NCBI GenBank assembly: GCA_964517355.1
Contig: CAZFCK010000134.1
Location: 1-12,941, forward strand
DNA length: 12,941 nt
Direction: 5' to 3'
Source of the DNA: CAZFCK01 sp964517355
GTDB lineage: Bacteria; Desulfobacterota; Desulfovibrionia; Desulfovibrionales; Desulfovibrionaceae
Shown here one piece after another: positions 1-6,807 of this stretch. Position numbers and translations under genes: made by a program. The stretch's first letter is position 1. Every line of letters begins with the position of its first letter. The notes under the pieces were generated by a model. That model ran no database searches. It was not told the origin of the DNA and saw only the letters and a list, made by a program, of their open reading frames with translations.

Positions 1-21
1 TGGGGGCGAGTCTAACATTTT

Positions 22-53
22 TCTAGACAATTTGAAAGTTAAAATGCTCTAGA
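22..53. repeat. Imperfect palindrome bounded by TCTAGA
   Basis: TCTAGA at 22-27 and again at 48-53 are complementary to each other. The bases inside continue the pairing (CA with TG, one A/A mismatch, TTT with AAA, one bulged C) around the loop GAAAGTT. The last part also forms the 10-base palindrome GCTCTAGAGC at 46-55. It lies in a gene-free stretch beyond the 3' end of comM. Its appearance is that of a dispersed intergenic palindrome; no run of T follows on either strand, so I do not call it a terminator. Confidence 0.5.
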
Positions 54-77
54 GCGTTTTATCAGTGAAAGATGAAC

Positions 78-111
78 GCCTCCGGCGGGTTAAGGCCTCC
101 GGCGGCTTAAG
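78..111. repeat. 17-base tandem repeat, two copies
   Basis: GCCTCCGGCGG occurs at 78-88 and 95-105, each followed by a TTAAG hexamer (GTTAAG, then CTTAAG). The unit is therefore 17 bases and the two copies match at 16 of 17 positions. The second copy runs straight into the palindrome at 106-135. A partial CCTCCGGCG also appears at 10671-10679 within the ferredoxin-ykgJ gap, which hints at a dispersed motif, although GC-rich chance is possible. Confidence 0.6.
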
Positions 112-135
112 AACCTTTTGAAAAAGGTTCTTAAG
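106..135. repeat. Perfect 14-base inverted repeat
   Basis: CTTAAGAACCTTTT at 106-119 is followed after two bases by its exact reverse complement at 122-135. As RNA this makes a long hairpin on either strand. It lies about 100 bases past the comM stop codon and could end the minus-strand operon transcript. No T tract follows it on either strand, so it is at best a non-canonical terminator or an RNA-stabilising hairpin, and may simply be a repeat element. Confidence 0.65.
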
Positions 136-155
136 AATCTCCAAAACTTCTTGAT

Positions 156-175
156 ATGATACAATGTAGTATCAT
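156..175. repeat. 7-base inverted repeat, six-base loop
   Basis: ATGATAC (156-162) and GTATCAT (169-175) are exact reverse complements separated by AATGTA. It lies between the larger palindrome and the comM stop. It is short and AT-rich and could be an operator-like site or part of the repeat cluster. The rest of 1-238 shows no believable coding frame. Confidence 0.35.
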
Positions 176-238
176 GCTTGAATTGAACGCGCTTTTCGCG
201 AAGTTAGGGGGGCGTTCCCCTCTCGCATTGTTGTTTCC

Positions 239-1774
239 TCATGTTCCTTTTTCCCGGTCCAGGGTGCGCAGGTTGATGGCCTCGGCCAGGTGTCCGGTGT
301 CGAGTTTTTCCACGCCTTCGAGGTCCGCGATGGTGCGGGCGATGCGCAGGACCCGGGTATAGGCGCGGGCGGAGAGGCCGAGGGATTTCACGGCCTTTTC
401 CAAAAAGTCGTGTTCCGTGTCGCTCAAATGGCAGAATTTTTCCAGCCACCTTCCGGAGAGATCGCTGTTGGTGTTTGGGGGCAGTCCCTTGTAGCGCGTG
501 GCCTGCACGTCGCGCACCTCGAGGATGCGGCGGCGCATGGACGCGGAATCCGTGCCCGGTTTGTTTTGCCGCAAATCCTTGTACGGCACTGCGGGCACCT
601 CCACATGCAGGTCGATGCGGTCGAGCAGGGGGCCGGAAACGCGGTTGCGGTAGCGCTGCACCTGATGGGGGAGGCAGGTGCACTGGTGGCGCGGGTCTCC
701 CAGATAGCCGCAGGGGCAGGGATTCATGGCCGCCACCAGCATCAGGTCGGCGGGATAGCTCAGGGACACCGCCGCGCGCGAGAGCGTCACCCGCCCGTCT
801 TCCAGGGGTTGGCGCATCACTTCGAGCACGTGTTTCTTGAACTCGGGCAGTTCGTCCAGAAACAGGACGCCCCGGTGCGCCAGGGATATTTCGCCGGGGC
901 GCGGATGGTGTCCGCCCCCCACAAGCCCCGCGTCGGAAATGGTATGATGGGGGGAGCGGAAGGGGCGCTGCACAACCAGGGAACTGCCGGAATCCAGCCG
1001 CCCGGCCACGCTGTAAATTTTGGTGACTTCCAGGGCCTCTTCGAAATCAAGGGGCGGCAGCACCGAGGGAATGCGCTGCGCCAGCATGGTCTTGCCGGAA
1101 CCGGGGGGGCCGATGAGCAGGAGGTTGTGGCCGCCGGCCGCGGCGATTTCAATGGCGCGTTTGGCGTGCTCCTGGCCTTTGACCTCGGCATAGTCCAGGG
1201 GGAAGGCCTCGCGCTCCCGCCAGAGTCCTTCGAGTTTGGCCTGCTGCGGCGCAAAGGGTTTGTCCCCGGTGAGCAGCGCCACGGCCTGGGCCAGATCCTT
1301 GACCGCGTAAACGTCCAACCCCTCCACCACGGCGGCTTCAGGCGCGTTTTCCGGTGATGTCAGGAGGCCTTTGGCGCCGTGATCGCGGGCGCAGATGGCC
1401 ACGGGCAGCACGCCGCTCACGCCTTTGACCTCTCCGCTCAGGGACAGTTCGCCGCAAAAGAACCAGTTGTCCAGGGTTTCCGGGGGCAGGCATTCCGCGG
1501 CCGTGAGCAGCCCCAAGGACAGGGCCAGGTCGTAGCCGCTGCCTTCCTTGCGCGTATCGGCGGGGGCCAGGTTCACGGTGACGCGCGCCGGCGGCAAGCG
1601 GTAGCCGTTGTTCTTGAGCGCGGAAAAGACACGTTCCTTGCTTTCGCGCACCGCGCCTTCGGCCAGGCCGACCATGGTAAAGGCGGGCATCCCTTGCCGC
1701 GTGTAATCCACTTCCAGATCCACGCGAAAGGCGTCGATGCCCAGGAGCGCGGCGCAGGCCGCTTTGGTGATCAT
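239..1774 (-). CDS. comM: YifB/ComM family Mg-chelatase-like AAA+ ATPase
   Basis: The 511-residue product is full length for the YifB/ComM family. In naturally transformable bacteria ComM is a hexameric DNA helicase helping integrate incoming single-stranded DNA; in other bacteria the role is unclear. The N-terminal half (about 1-190) is the Lon-C/S5-like ChlI domain. The AAA+ core follows, with Walker A GPPGSGKT at 222-229 and Walker B VLFLDE at 303-308. The MNPCPCG motif at 350-356 and the later CTC give four cysteines (353, 355, 365, 367). The LLDRIDLH segment near 383-390 and the Mg_chelatase C-terminal domain (about 400-505) complete it. The ATG at 1774 is preceded on the minus strand by a GAGGGGGG ribosome site and an in-frame stop upstream. 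It is last in the run lepA-lepB-SH3 protein-comM. No DNA uptake genes are in view, so a competence role is not shown here. Confidence 0.93.
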   Translation of the reverse strand: MITKAACAALLGIDAFRVDLEVDYTRQGMPAFTMVGLAEGAVRESKERVFSALKNNGYRLPPARVTVNLAPADTRKEGSGYDLALSLGLLTAAECLPPETLDNWFFCGELSLSGEVKGVSGVLPVAICARDHGAKGLLTSPENAPEAAVVEGLDVYAVKDLAQAVALLTGDKPFAPQQAKLEGLWREREAFPLDYAEVKGQEHAKRAIEIAAAGGHNLLLIGPPGSGKTMLAQRIPSVLPPLDFEEALEVTKIYSVAGRLDSGSSLVVQRPFRSPHHTISDAGLVGGGHHPRPGEISLAHRGVLFLDELPEFKKHVLEVMRQPLEDGRVTLSRAAVSLSYPADLMLVAAMNPCPCGYLGDPRHQCTCLPHQVQRYRNRVSGPLLDRIDLHVEVPAVPYKDLRQNKPGTDSASMRRRILEVRDVQATRYKGLPPNTNSDLSGRWLEKFCHLSDTEHDFLEKAVKSLGLSARAYTRVLRIARTIADLEGVEKLDTGHLAEAINLRTLDREKGT

Positions 1775-1821
1775 GACGCCCCCCTCTTCAAACGGTTATA
1801 TCGGGGAAGAGGGTGGCGCAT
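1771..1821 (-). CDS. Possible 16-residue leader peptide ahead of comM
   Basis: Reading on the minus strand, an ATG at 1821 follows AAGGAG (1833-1828) by six bases, a better ribosome site than comM has. The frame encodes MRHPLPRYNRLKRGAS and stops with a TGA whose bases overlap the comM ATG as ATGA. That layout is typical of translational coupling. The peptide is basic (three Arg, one Lys plus His) with no recognisable family. It could be a real small protein, a coupling leader, or chance in a short gap. I put it forward because ribosome site, start and overlapping stop all line up. Confidence 0.35.
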   Translation of the reverse strand: MRHPLPRYNRLKRGAS

Positions 1822-1856
1822 GGGGAACTCCTTGAGGGGGGTGGCGACGTGACTGG

Positions 1857-2858
1857 TCAGCGCACCAGTATGCTGAGGGTGTAGCGCGCGGGCTTGTCGA
1901 TGGTGTAGACCACGACCTGCTTGTCTCCGCTACGCTCCACAATGTGCGCCCAGGCCTTCATGTCCGTGGCCAGCCGCTGCGCCTGGGGGGTGAACACGTC
2001 GAATCTGGCATCGTCGGTGTCGGACTGCAGGGTGATCTCCAGGGTCCAGTCTTCAAGGGCCAGGATGCGGAAGCAGGCTTTTTCACCGGCTCCCAGATTG
2101 CCCTCGAAGTAGGCTTGCTTGGATTTTTCCCCCACGCGCAGGGAAATGAAGCGCTCGCATGCGCTCACATCCGCTTCTGGCAAATCTTCGGGCAAGGGCG
2201 CGGGGCGTTCCTTTTCCGGGATCGCGGCCACGGCGACGGGTTCGGTCCCTTCTGGTTCTTCCTGGGGCGGAGCGTCGTCTGCGGCGGGGGCCAGGGCTTC
2301 CTCCTCGACAACAAGCTGTTCCTGGGCTTGCGGCGTGGTCTCGGGAGGGGGCGCTTCCCCGGTTTGGACCAGCGGGTCGCTTTCCACGAGCTGTTCGCCC
2401 CCGTCTTGCTCCGGAGGCGCTTCAGCCGGCTCCTCGGGGGGCGGAGGGGTGTCGGCGGCGTTTTGTTCCAGCTCGGCGAGAGCCTGCTGCACGGGACTCT
2501 TCTCAGGAGCGGAGACCTCGGCCGGTTCCGCGGCGTTCACTTTTGTCTCCTGCAACTCGCCGGCCGCCATGGGCCGCAGATAGCGCTTGAAGACCCACCC
2601 CTGTTGCCGCAGATAGTCGAAGCGGTTCCAGCCGTTCACAATTTCATGAACCCGGACCACGTCATCCTTGGAGATTGAGCCCAGCCGCTGCGCATCGTTG
2701 CTCGGACCGTTGCGCACGGCGATATCGCGCAACACCCTGTAGGGGCGCGGCGGCGAGAAGGCGTCGTTCCACTCATCCGCCAGAACAGGAGAACCGGAAA
2801 GGAGCACGCACGCAACGAGCAGCAGGGCGGCGCCGGTGAAAGTGGAGCGTGAGTGCAT
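1857..2858 (-). CDS. Exported SH3-domain protein with Pro/Glu-rich linker
   Basis: The product has 333 residues from the ATG at 2858. Residues 1-27 form a clear signal peptide: a short basic start, a hydrophobic core (ALLLVACVLL) and a VLA cleavage site before Asp28. Residues about 40-95 look like a bacterial SH3b domain (RNGPSNDAQRLGSI and GWVFKRYL are typical). Residues about 96-230 are a low-complexity linker rich in Pro, Glu and Ala. The last hundred residues (231-333) look beta-rich and vaguely resemble pre-peptidase C-terminal domains, which is only a guess. SH3b proteins often bind the cell wall. The gene starts four bases after the lepB stop; another in-frame ATG at 2876 would overlap lepB by 14 bases, but the later start gives the cleaner signal peptide. 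I do not recognise a named family. Confidence 0.85.
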   Translation of the reverse strand: MHSRSTFTGAALLLVACVLLSGSPVLADEWNDAFSPPRPYRVLRDIAVRNGPSNDAQRLGSISKDDVVRVHEIVNGWNRFDYLRQQGWVFKRYLRPMAAGELQETKVNAAEPAEVSAPEKSPVQQALAELEQNAADTPPPPEEPAEAPPEQDGGEQLVESDPLVQTGEAPPPETTPQAQEQLVVEEEALAPAADDAPPQEEPEGTEPVAVAAIPEKERPAPLPEDLPEADVSACERFISLRVGEKSKQAYFEGNLGAGEKACFRILALEDWTLEITLQSDTDDARFDVFTPQAQRLATDMKAWAHIVERSGDKQVVVYTIDKPARYTLSILVR

Positions 2859-2862
2859 GGAA

Positions 2863-3465
2863 TTAATGGATAACATCGCCGATGCGATTCCAGCGGATAT
2901 CGGTGATGCCCTGCCAGGACCAGTAGAGAATCCAGGCCTTGCCCTTGATCGTGCCTTCGTCCACAAAGCCCCAGAAACGCGAGTCATAGGATTCGTCGCG
3001 ATTGTCGCCCATGACGAAGTACTTGCCTTCGGGAACGGTGAGGGGGCCCTTGTTGTCCCGAGGACCATTGCGCACTTCCGGGTCCGTGTGCTTCACATAG
3101 GGCTCGTCCAGTTTTTCGCTGTTGCGGTACACGACCTTGTCCTTGACTTCAATGACATCGCCCGGAACGCCGATGATGCGCTTGATGAAATCCTTGGAGG
3201 GGTCTTCGGGGAAGGGAAAGACTACTATGTCTTCGTGTTGCGGGTCGCTGAAATTTATGAGGTATTTGTCCGTGAAGGGTATTTTTATGCCGTAGGCCAT
3301 CTTGCCCACAAGCAGATGATCGCCGATAAGCAGGGTATCGAGCATCGAACCGGAAGGGATTTTAAAGGCCTGGATGAAAAAGGTGCGGATGATCATGGCC
3401 AGCACGAGGGCAATGATCAGGGCTTCGCTGTATTCTTTGAGTAATTTTTGCCAGCGCGGTGTCAT
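2863..3465 (-). CDS. lepB: Signal peptidase I
   Basis: A 200-residue S26-family leader peptidase, which removes signal peptides from exported proteins at the outer face of the inner membrane. One N-terminal membrane segment (about 14-34) anchors it. The nucleophile is Ser40 in the PSGSM box, and the general base is Lys95 in KRIIGVPGD. The conserved GDNRDESYDSR box spans 153-163. The size fits compact Gram-negative signal peptidases with a single anchor, shorter than the E. coli enzyme. The start ATG at 3465 has an AAGGA about nine bases upstream. It sits between lepA (41-base gap) and the SH3-protein gene, and lepA-lepB adjacency is common in bacteria. The catalytic residues are intact. Confidence 0.97.
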   Translation of the reverse strand: MTPRWQKLLKEYSEALIIALVLAMIIRTFFIQAFKIPSGSMLDTLLIGDHLLVGKMAYGIKIPFTDKYLINFSDPQHEDIVVFPFPEDPSKDFIKRIIGVPGDVIEVKDKVVYRNSEKLDEPYVKHTDPEVRNGPRDNKGPLTVPEGKYFVMGDNRDESYDSRFWGFVDEGTIKGKAWILYWSWQGITDIRWNRIGDVIH

Positions 3466-3506
3466 GTGGTGGCGTCCTTGGTTTCAGAAGTGATGGCTGG
3501 GGCGGC

Positions 3507-5315
3507 TCAATCGTCGTCGCCGGCCTTGAGGGCCGCCAAAAACGCCTCTTGAGGGATTTCGACGTTGCCCATCCGTTTCATGCGTTTTTTGCCGGCTTTT
3601 TGCTTTTCCAACAGTTTGCGTTTGCGTGTGATGTCGCCGCCGTAGCATTTCGCGGTAACGTTTTTACGCAACGGCGGGTTGCGTTCGCGGGCGATGATTC
3701 TTTGCCCGATGGCGGCCTGCACCACCACTTCGAACATTTGCCGAGGAATGCTGCGTTTGAGCTTGAGCGCCACCTTGCGCCCCTGTTGGTAGGCGCTTTC
3801 CCTGTGTACGATGGTGGAAAGCGCGTCCACCGGGTCGCTGTTGATCATGATGTCGAGCTTCACGAGATCGGCCTCGCGGTACTCCTTCACTTCGTAATCC
3901 AGCGAGGCGTAGCCTTTGGTGGAGGATTTGAGGCGGTCGAAGAAATCGAACATGATTTCAGCGAAAGGCAGCTCATAGGTTATGATCACGCGGGTGGAGC
4001 TGAGATAGCGCACGTCCTTTTGTATGCCGCGTTTTTCTTCGCACAGGTGGAAAATGGCGCCCACGTATTCGTTGGGCGTATGGATTTCCATGGTGGCGTA
4101 CGGCTCGTAAAATGTCTGTATTTCGCCAGGGTCGGGCAGCTTGGCCGGATTTTCGATAAACAGGGTTTCGCCTTTGGTGGTCAGTACCTTGTAGATGACC
4201 GTGGGAGCCGTGGCGATGAGGCTGGCCTGAAATTCGCGCTCCAGACGTTCCTGAATGATCTCCATGTGCAACAAGCCGAGGAAGCCGGCGCGAAAGCCGA
4301 AGCCCAAAGCCTGCGACGTTTCGGGTTCAAAGGAAAACGCGGCGTCGTTGAGCTGCAGTTTTTCCAAGGCCGTTTTCAAGGGCTCGTATTCCGCGGGTTC
4401 CGTGGGATACAGCCCGCAAAAGACCATGGGTTTGATCTTTTTGAAACCGGGAAACGGCGATTTCGTGGGATTTGCGGCATCCATGATGGTGTCGCCCACG
4501 GGCGCTTCGCGTAGATTCTTGATGGTGGCGCACAAAAAGCCCACCTCTCCGGCTTCCATAAGGGGCAGTTCATAAGGCTCGGGCTGGAACACGCCCAGCT
4601 TGGAAACCTCGAACAGCTTTTTGTTGGAAAACATCTGGATTTTCTGCCCCTGGCGGATACTGCCGTCCAGGATGCGGAACATGACCACCACGCCCTGGTA
4701 GGGATCGTACCAGGAGTCGAAAATAAGGGCGCGCAGGGGCGCTTCGGGGTCGCCTTTCGGCGGCGGCAACTGTTGCACCAGCGCTTCCAGCAGTTCGGGC
4801 ACGCCCTCGCCGGTTTTCGCGCTCACCAAAAGGGTGTTGGAACAGTCCAGACCTATGGCCTCCTCGATGTCCTGCCGCACGCGCTCGGGGTCGGCGCTGG
4901 GTAGATCGATCTTGTTCAGGACCGGGATGACCTCCAGGTCGTGATCCAAGGCCAGGTAGACGTTGGCCAGCGTCTGGGCTTCCACCCCCTGGGTGGCGTC
5001 CACCACGAGCAAAGCGCCGTCGCAAGCCGCCAGGGAGCGCGAAACCTCGTAACTGAAGTCCACGTGGCCGGGCGTGTCGATAAGATTGAGCAGATATTCC
5101 GTGCCGTCCTGGGAAGTGTAGGGAATGCGGACGCCCTGGGCCTTGATGGTGATGCCGCGTTCCCGCTCCAGTTCCATGCGGTCCAGGTACTGGTCGCGTT
5201 TTTCTCGTTCGCTCACCAGACCGGTGACTTCAAGAATACGGTCGGCAAGGGTTGACTTGCCGTGATCGATATGGGCGATGATGCTGAAATTGCGTATTTG
5301 ACGACGTTTTGCCAT
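3507..5315 (-). CDS. lepA: Elongation factor 4 (LepA), ribosome-associated GTPase
   Basis: From the ATG at 5315 the product has 602 residues, the normal size for EF4/LepA, a translational GTPase that acts on the ribosome. G-domain motifs are complete: AHIDHGKST at 14-22, DTPGH at 80-84, NKID at 134-137 and SAKTGEG further on. EF-G-like domains II, III and V follow. The LepA-specific C-terminal domain ends the protein, with KCYGGDITRKRKLLEKQK and the basic KKRMKRMG stretch. The frame stays open about 300 bases further upstream, but that extension does not resemble any LepA and is GC-rich filler. The chosen start (MAKRRQIRNFSIIAH) is the family start. No good ribosome site precedes it; a GGCCGG hairpin sits there instead (5324-5340). 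It is first gene of the minus-strand run. Confidence 0.97.
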   Translation of the reverse strand: MAKRRQIRNFSIIAHIDHGKSTLADRILEVTGLVSEREKRDQYLDRMELERERGITIKAQGVRIPYTSQDGTEYLLNLIDTPGHVDFSYEVSRSLAACDGALLVVDATQGVEAQTLANVYLALDHDLEVIPVLNKIDLPSADPERVRQDIEEAIGLDCSNTLLVSAKTGEGVPELLEALVQQLPPPKGDPEAPLRALIFDSWYDPYQGVVVMFRILDGSIRQGQKIQMFSNKKLFEVSKLGVFQPEPYELPLMEAGEVGFLCATIKNLREAPVGDTIMDAANPTKSPFPGFKKIKPMVFCGLYPTEPAEYEPLKTALEKLQLNDAAFSFEPETSQALGFGFRAGFLGLLHMEIIQERLEREFQASLIATAPTVIYKVLTTKGETLFIENPAKLPDPGEIQTFYEPYATMEIHTPNEYVGAIFHLCEEKRGIQKDVRYLSSTRVIITYELPFAEIMFDFFDRLKSSTKGYASLDYEVKEYREADLVKLDIMINSDPVDALSTIVHRESAYQQGRKVALKLKRSIPRQMFEVVVQAAIGQRIIARERNPPLRKNVTAKCYGGDITRKRKLLEKQKAGKKRMKRMGNVEIPQEAFLAALKAGDDD

Positions 5316-5701
5316 AAATGTCAGGCCGGGTCCGCCGGCCGCGTATGTTCCTTCGATGTGCAATAAAGACGAAAAGCCGGACGCATACCGGAACGGCCGA
5401 TAGTGCCGGGCATTCTTCGCCGATAACTGTTGTTGCCTGCCGGAAGCGAGGGCGGAGCGGCAAGAAAACGCCCCCCCGGCCCCGCACGGAAGGGCATGGT
5501 GATAGCCTTTCTTGTCGCAGAGAGCAACGGCCTTCTTTACGCTATTTGTCTCAGGAAGTCTAATCTTCTCCTCCGGAGGCGACAAGCGCTCCATGAAGAT
5601 TCGGCAAACCCTTTTCAAATCTCCCCCGTCGTTGTACTGACCAGAGACAGGGGGCGTTTGCCCGTATTTGAAACGCGGACGCTGAACACAATCGGGGCGA
5701 T
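5316..5701. other. Gene-free divergent region between lepA and the LytTR gene
   Basis: This 386-base stretch should hold the promoters of both divergent genes. I see no convincing -35/-10 pair on either strand; the best minus-strand candidate (TTGCTC, 17 bases, TATCAC) matches poorly. It contains the hairpin GGCCGG-GTCCG-CCGGCC at 5324-5340, just upstream of the lepA start, and the 10-base palindrome CCTCCGGAGG at 5570-5579. Long open frames cross it on both strands, but none has a recognisable product or a start with good support. Confidence 0.6.
5324..5340 (-). promoter_or_regulatory. Hairpin in the lepA leader
   Basis: GGCCGG (5324-5329) and CCGGCC (5335-5340) are exact reverse complements around a five-base loop. 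On the lepA transcript the hairpin ends nine bases before the ATG, where a ribosome binding site would normally be, and no AGGAG-like sequence is visible there. It may affect lepA translation, but the sequence alone does not show that. Confidence 0.35.
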
Positions 5702-6580
5702 ATGGCGAAACTCAACACATTGCTTGTGCACCAGGATCCCGAAGTGCGCCACTTCTTGCGTGAAGCGTTGCGCGGAGTGGAATATCTGCATGTGTTGGGG
5801 GAGGCCGCCGGGGCCTTCGAGGCCCTGGAGCTGTTGGAGGCCATCCCCTATGGCGTTTTTTTCGTGGGAGTGGATCTGGACGAGGTCAGCGGTCTTGAGC
5901 TGGCGCAGATGCTTGCCAGCCGCAAGCACAAACCCGCCCTGGTCTTCATCGCGGACGACGAAAGCCTGGCCTTCAAGGCTTTTGAACTTGGAGCGACGGA
6001 TTATTTGCTGTGGCCCATCGCTCACGAGCGCCTGGAACGCACCTTGGAGCGTTTGCGGCAGTTCAGGGCGCATTTCAATCTTATTCCGCCCCCGGCCGCG
6101 AATTGGAGCGGGCGTCTGGACAACGAAGTGGGGGAGCAGGAGGAGGAAGCGACGCTCAAGGTGCCCCTGGCCGAAGAGGACCAGGAAAAGTTTCTCCACG
6201 CCTTGCGTCAGGCCTGGGAGCACAGCCAGCGCTATTTGTCGGTGGAAATAGAGAAACTGGCCGTGAGCCTTGACGGCCGCACCATCCTGGTGCCCTACGA
6301 TCAGATTATTTTCGTGGAAGCGTATGAGGACTACAGCTACGTCCACACGGGCACGCAGAAGTTTCTCACGTCCTACCGCATGAAATTGTTGGAAGACAGA
6401 CTGCGGCATTACCGGTTTTTCCGTGTTCATCGCAAGTATTTGGTGAATCTGAATATGGTGACGGAAATAGCCTCGCTGCCCGGCAGCAACTTCATGTTGC
6501 GCACCGCGGGCCGCACCCGCATCGAGTTGCCCATCAGCAGGCGGCGCATCGCCGAATTGAAACAAATTTTGGGGTTGTGA
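5702..6580 (+). CDS. LytTR-family transcription factor with degenerate receiver domain
   Basis: A 292-residue protein with a receiver-like N-terminal domain (about 5-120), an acidic linker (about 135-165) and a LytTR DNA-binding domain (about 185-290). The LytTR part is well preserved: IIFVEAYEDYSYVHT, then FFRVHRKYLVNLNMV. The receiver keeps the fold pattern but has lost its chemistry. The usual acidic pair is His10-Gln11, the phosphoacceptor Asp is Gly56 (FFVGVDLDEVSG aligns without gap to the usual FLDIxMPxMSG), the Thr/Ser is Ala84 and the Lys before Pro is Trp104. Phosphorelay control is therefore unlikely; ligand binding or dimer contacts are more plausible. It is divergent from lepA and lies 223 bases upstream of acs, with no histidine kinase in view. 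The ribosome site is weak (GGGGCG before ATG). LytTR identity is firm; its targets are unknown, acs being a natural guess. Confidence 0.92.
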   Translation: MAKLNTLLVHQDPEVRHFLREALRGVEYLHVLGEAAGAFEALELLEAIPYGVFFVGVDLDEVSGLELAQMLASRKHKPALVFIADDESLAFKAFELGATDYLLWPIAHERLERTLERLRQFRAHFNLIPPPAANWSGRLDNEVGEQEEEATLKVPLAEEDQEKFLHALRQAWEHSQRYLSVEIEKLAVSLDGRTILVPYDQIIFVEAYEDYSYVHTGTQKFLTSYRMKLLEDRLRHYRFFRVHRKYLVNLNMVTEIASLPGSNFMLRTAGRTRIELPISRRRIAELKQILGL

Positions 6581-6807
6581 TGCGCATGGACCCTGCCACA
6601 TACGAACGCTTGCCGTTCAGTCCGGAGTACGAGCCGTTGGACGAAAAACACTTAGCAGCGGGAACAAAACGTGTCATGACAAGTGCAGCCCAGAGCGGGC
6701 ATAACGGCAAAGCGGCGCTGTATAGTTGTTTCCCGGTTTCCGGCGCCCCCGTGATCGGGGTCGCGGCGCGACCGCTTTTCACACACGGCACTGGAGGAAT
6801 CGCATGA
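6580..6807 (+). CDS. Possible 75-residue protein bridging the LytTR gene and acs
   Basis: The ATG at 6580 overlaps the stop of the LytTR gene (TGATG) and the TGA at 6805-6807 overlaps the acs start (ATGA), so the frame exactly fills the gap. The first third (MRMDPATYERLPFSPEYEP) looks protein-like, with mostly G or C in third positions. From about codon 22 codon use drifts and the sequence holds GC hairpins, which argues that the rest is leader RNA. No family is recognised and the ribosome site (GGGG) is weak. It may be a small coupling protein, the remnant of one, or chance. Confidence 0.25.
   Translation: MRMDPATYERLPFSPEYEPLDEKHLAAGTKRVMTSAAQSGHNGKAALYSCFPVSGAPVIGVAARPLFTHGTGGIA
6672..6681. 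promoter_or_regulatory. 10-base palindrome upstream of acs, possible operator
   Basis: TGTCATGACA is a perfect palindrome in the gap before acs. A possible -10 box (TATAGT, 6721-6726) lies 40 bases downstream, without a recognisable -35. The position would suit an activator or repressor site for acs. It does not match an operator I can name with confidence. Confidence 0.25.
6743..6780 (+). promoter_or_regulatory. Two overlapping hairpins in the acs leader
   Basis: Hairpin one pairs CCCCG (6747-6751) with CGGGG (6756-6760) over the loop TGAT, extended past one mismatch by GCG (6743-6745) with CGC (6762-6764). Hairpin two pairs GGTCGC (6759-6764) with GCGACC (6768-6773) over GGC and is followed by GCTTTTC. 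They share 6759-6764 and cannot form together. Hairpin two followed by CTTTT looks like a weak terminator. The acs ribosome site (GGAGGA) begins at 6793. This could be an attenuator or a partial terminator for transcripts from the LytTR gene. Confidence 0.35.

Noticed and set aside
290..1357. 355-codon plus-strand frame opposite comM
   Set aside because: Shadow of the comM coding frame; no recognisable domain.
5440..5500. GGGCG/CGCCC stem as a terminator or structured RNA in the lepA upstream region
   Set aside because: Only five pairs with a 14-base loop and no T tract; expected by chance in GC-rich sequence.
5316..5618. 100-codon N-terminal extension of lepA in the same frame
   Set aside because: LepA proteins start at MxxxxxIRNFSIIAH; the extension has no homology that I recognise, and open frames are common by chance in GC-rich DNA.
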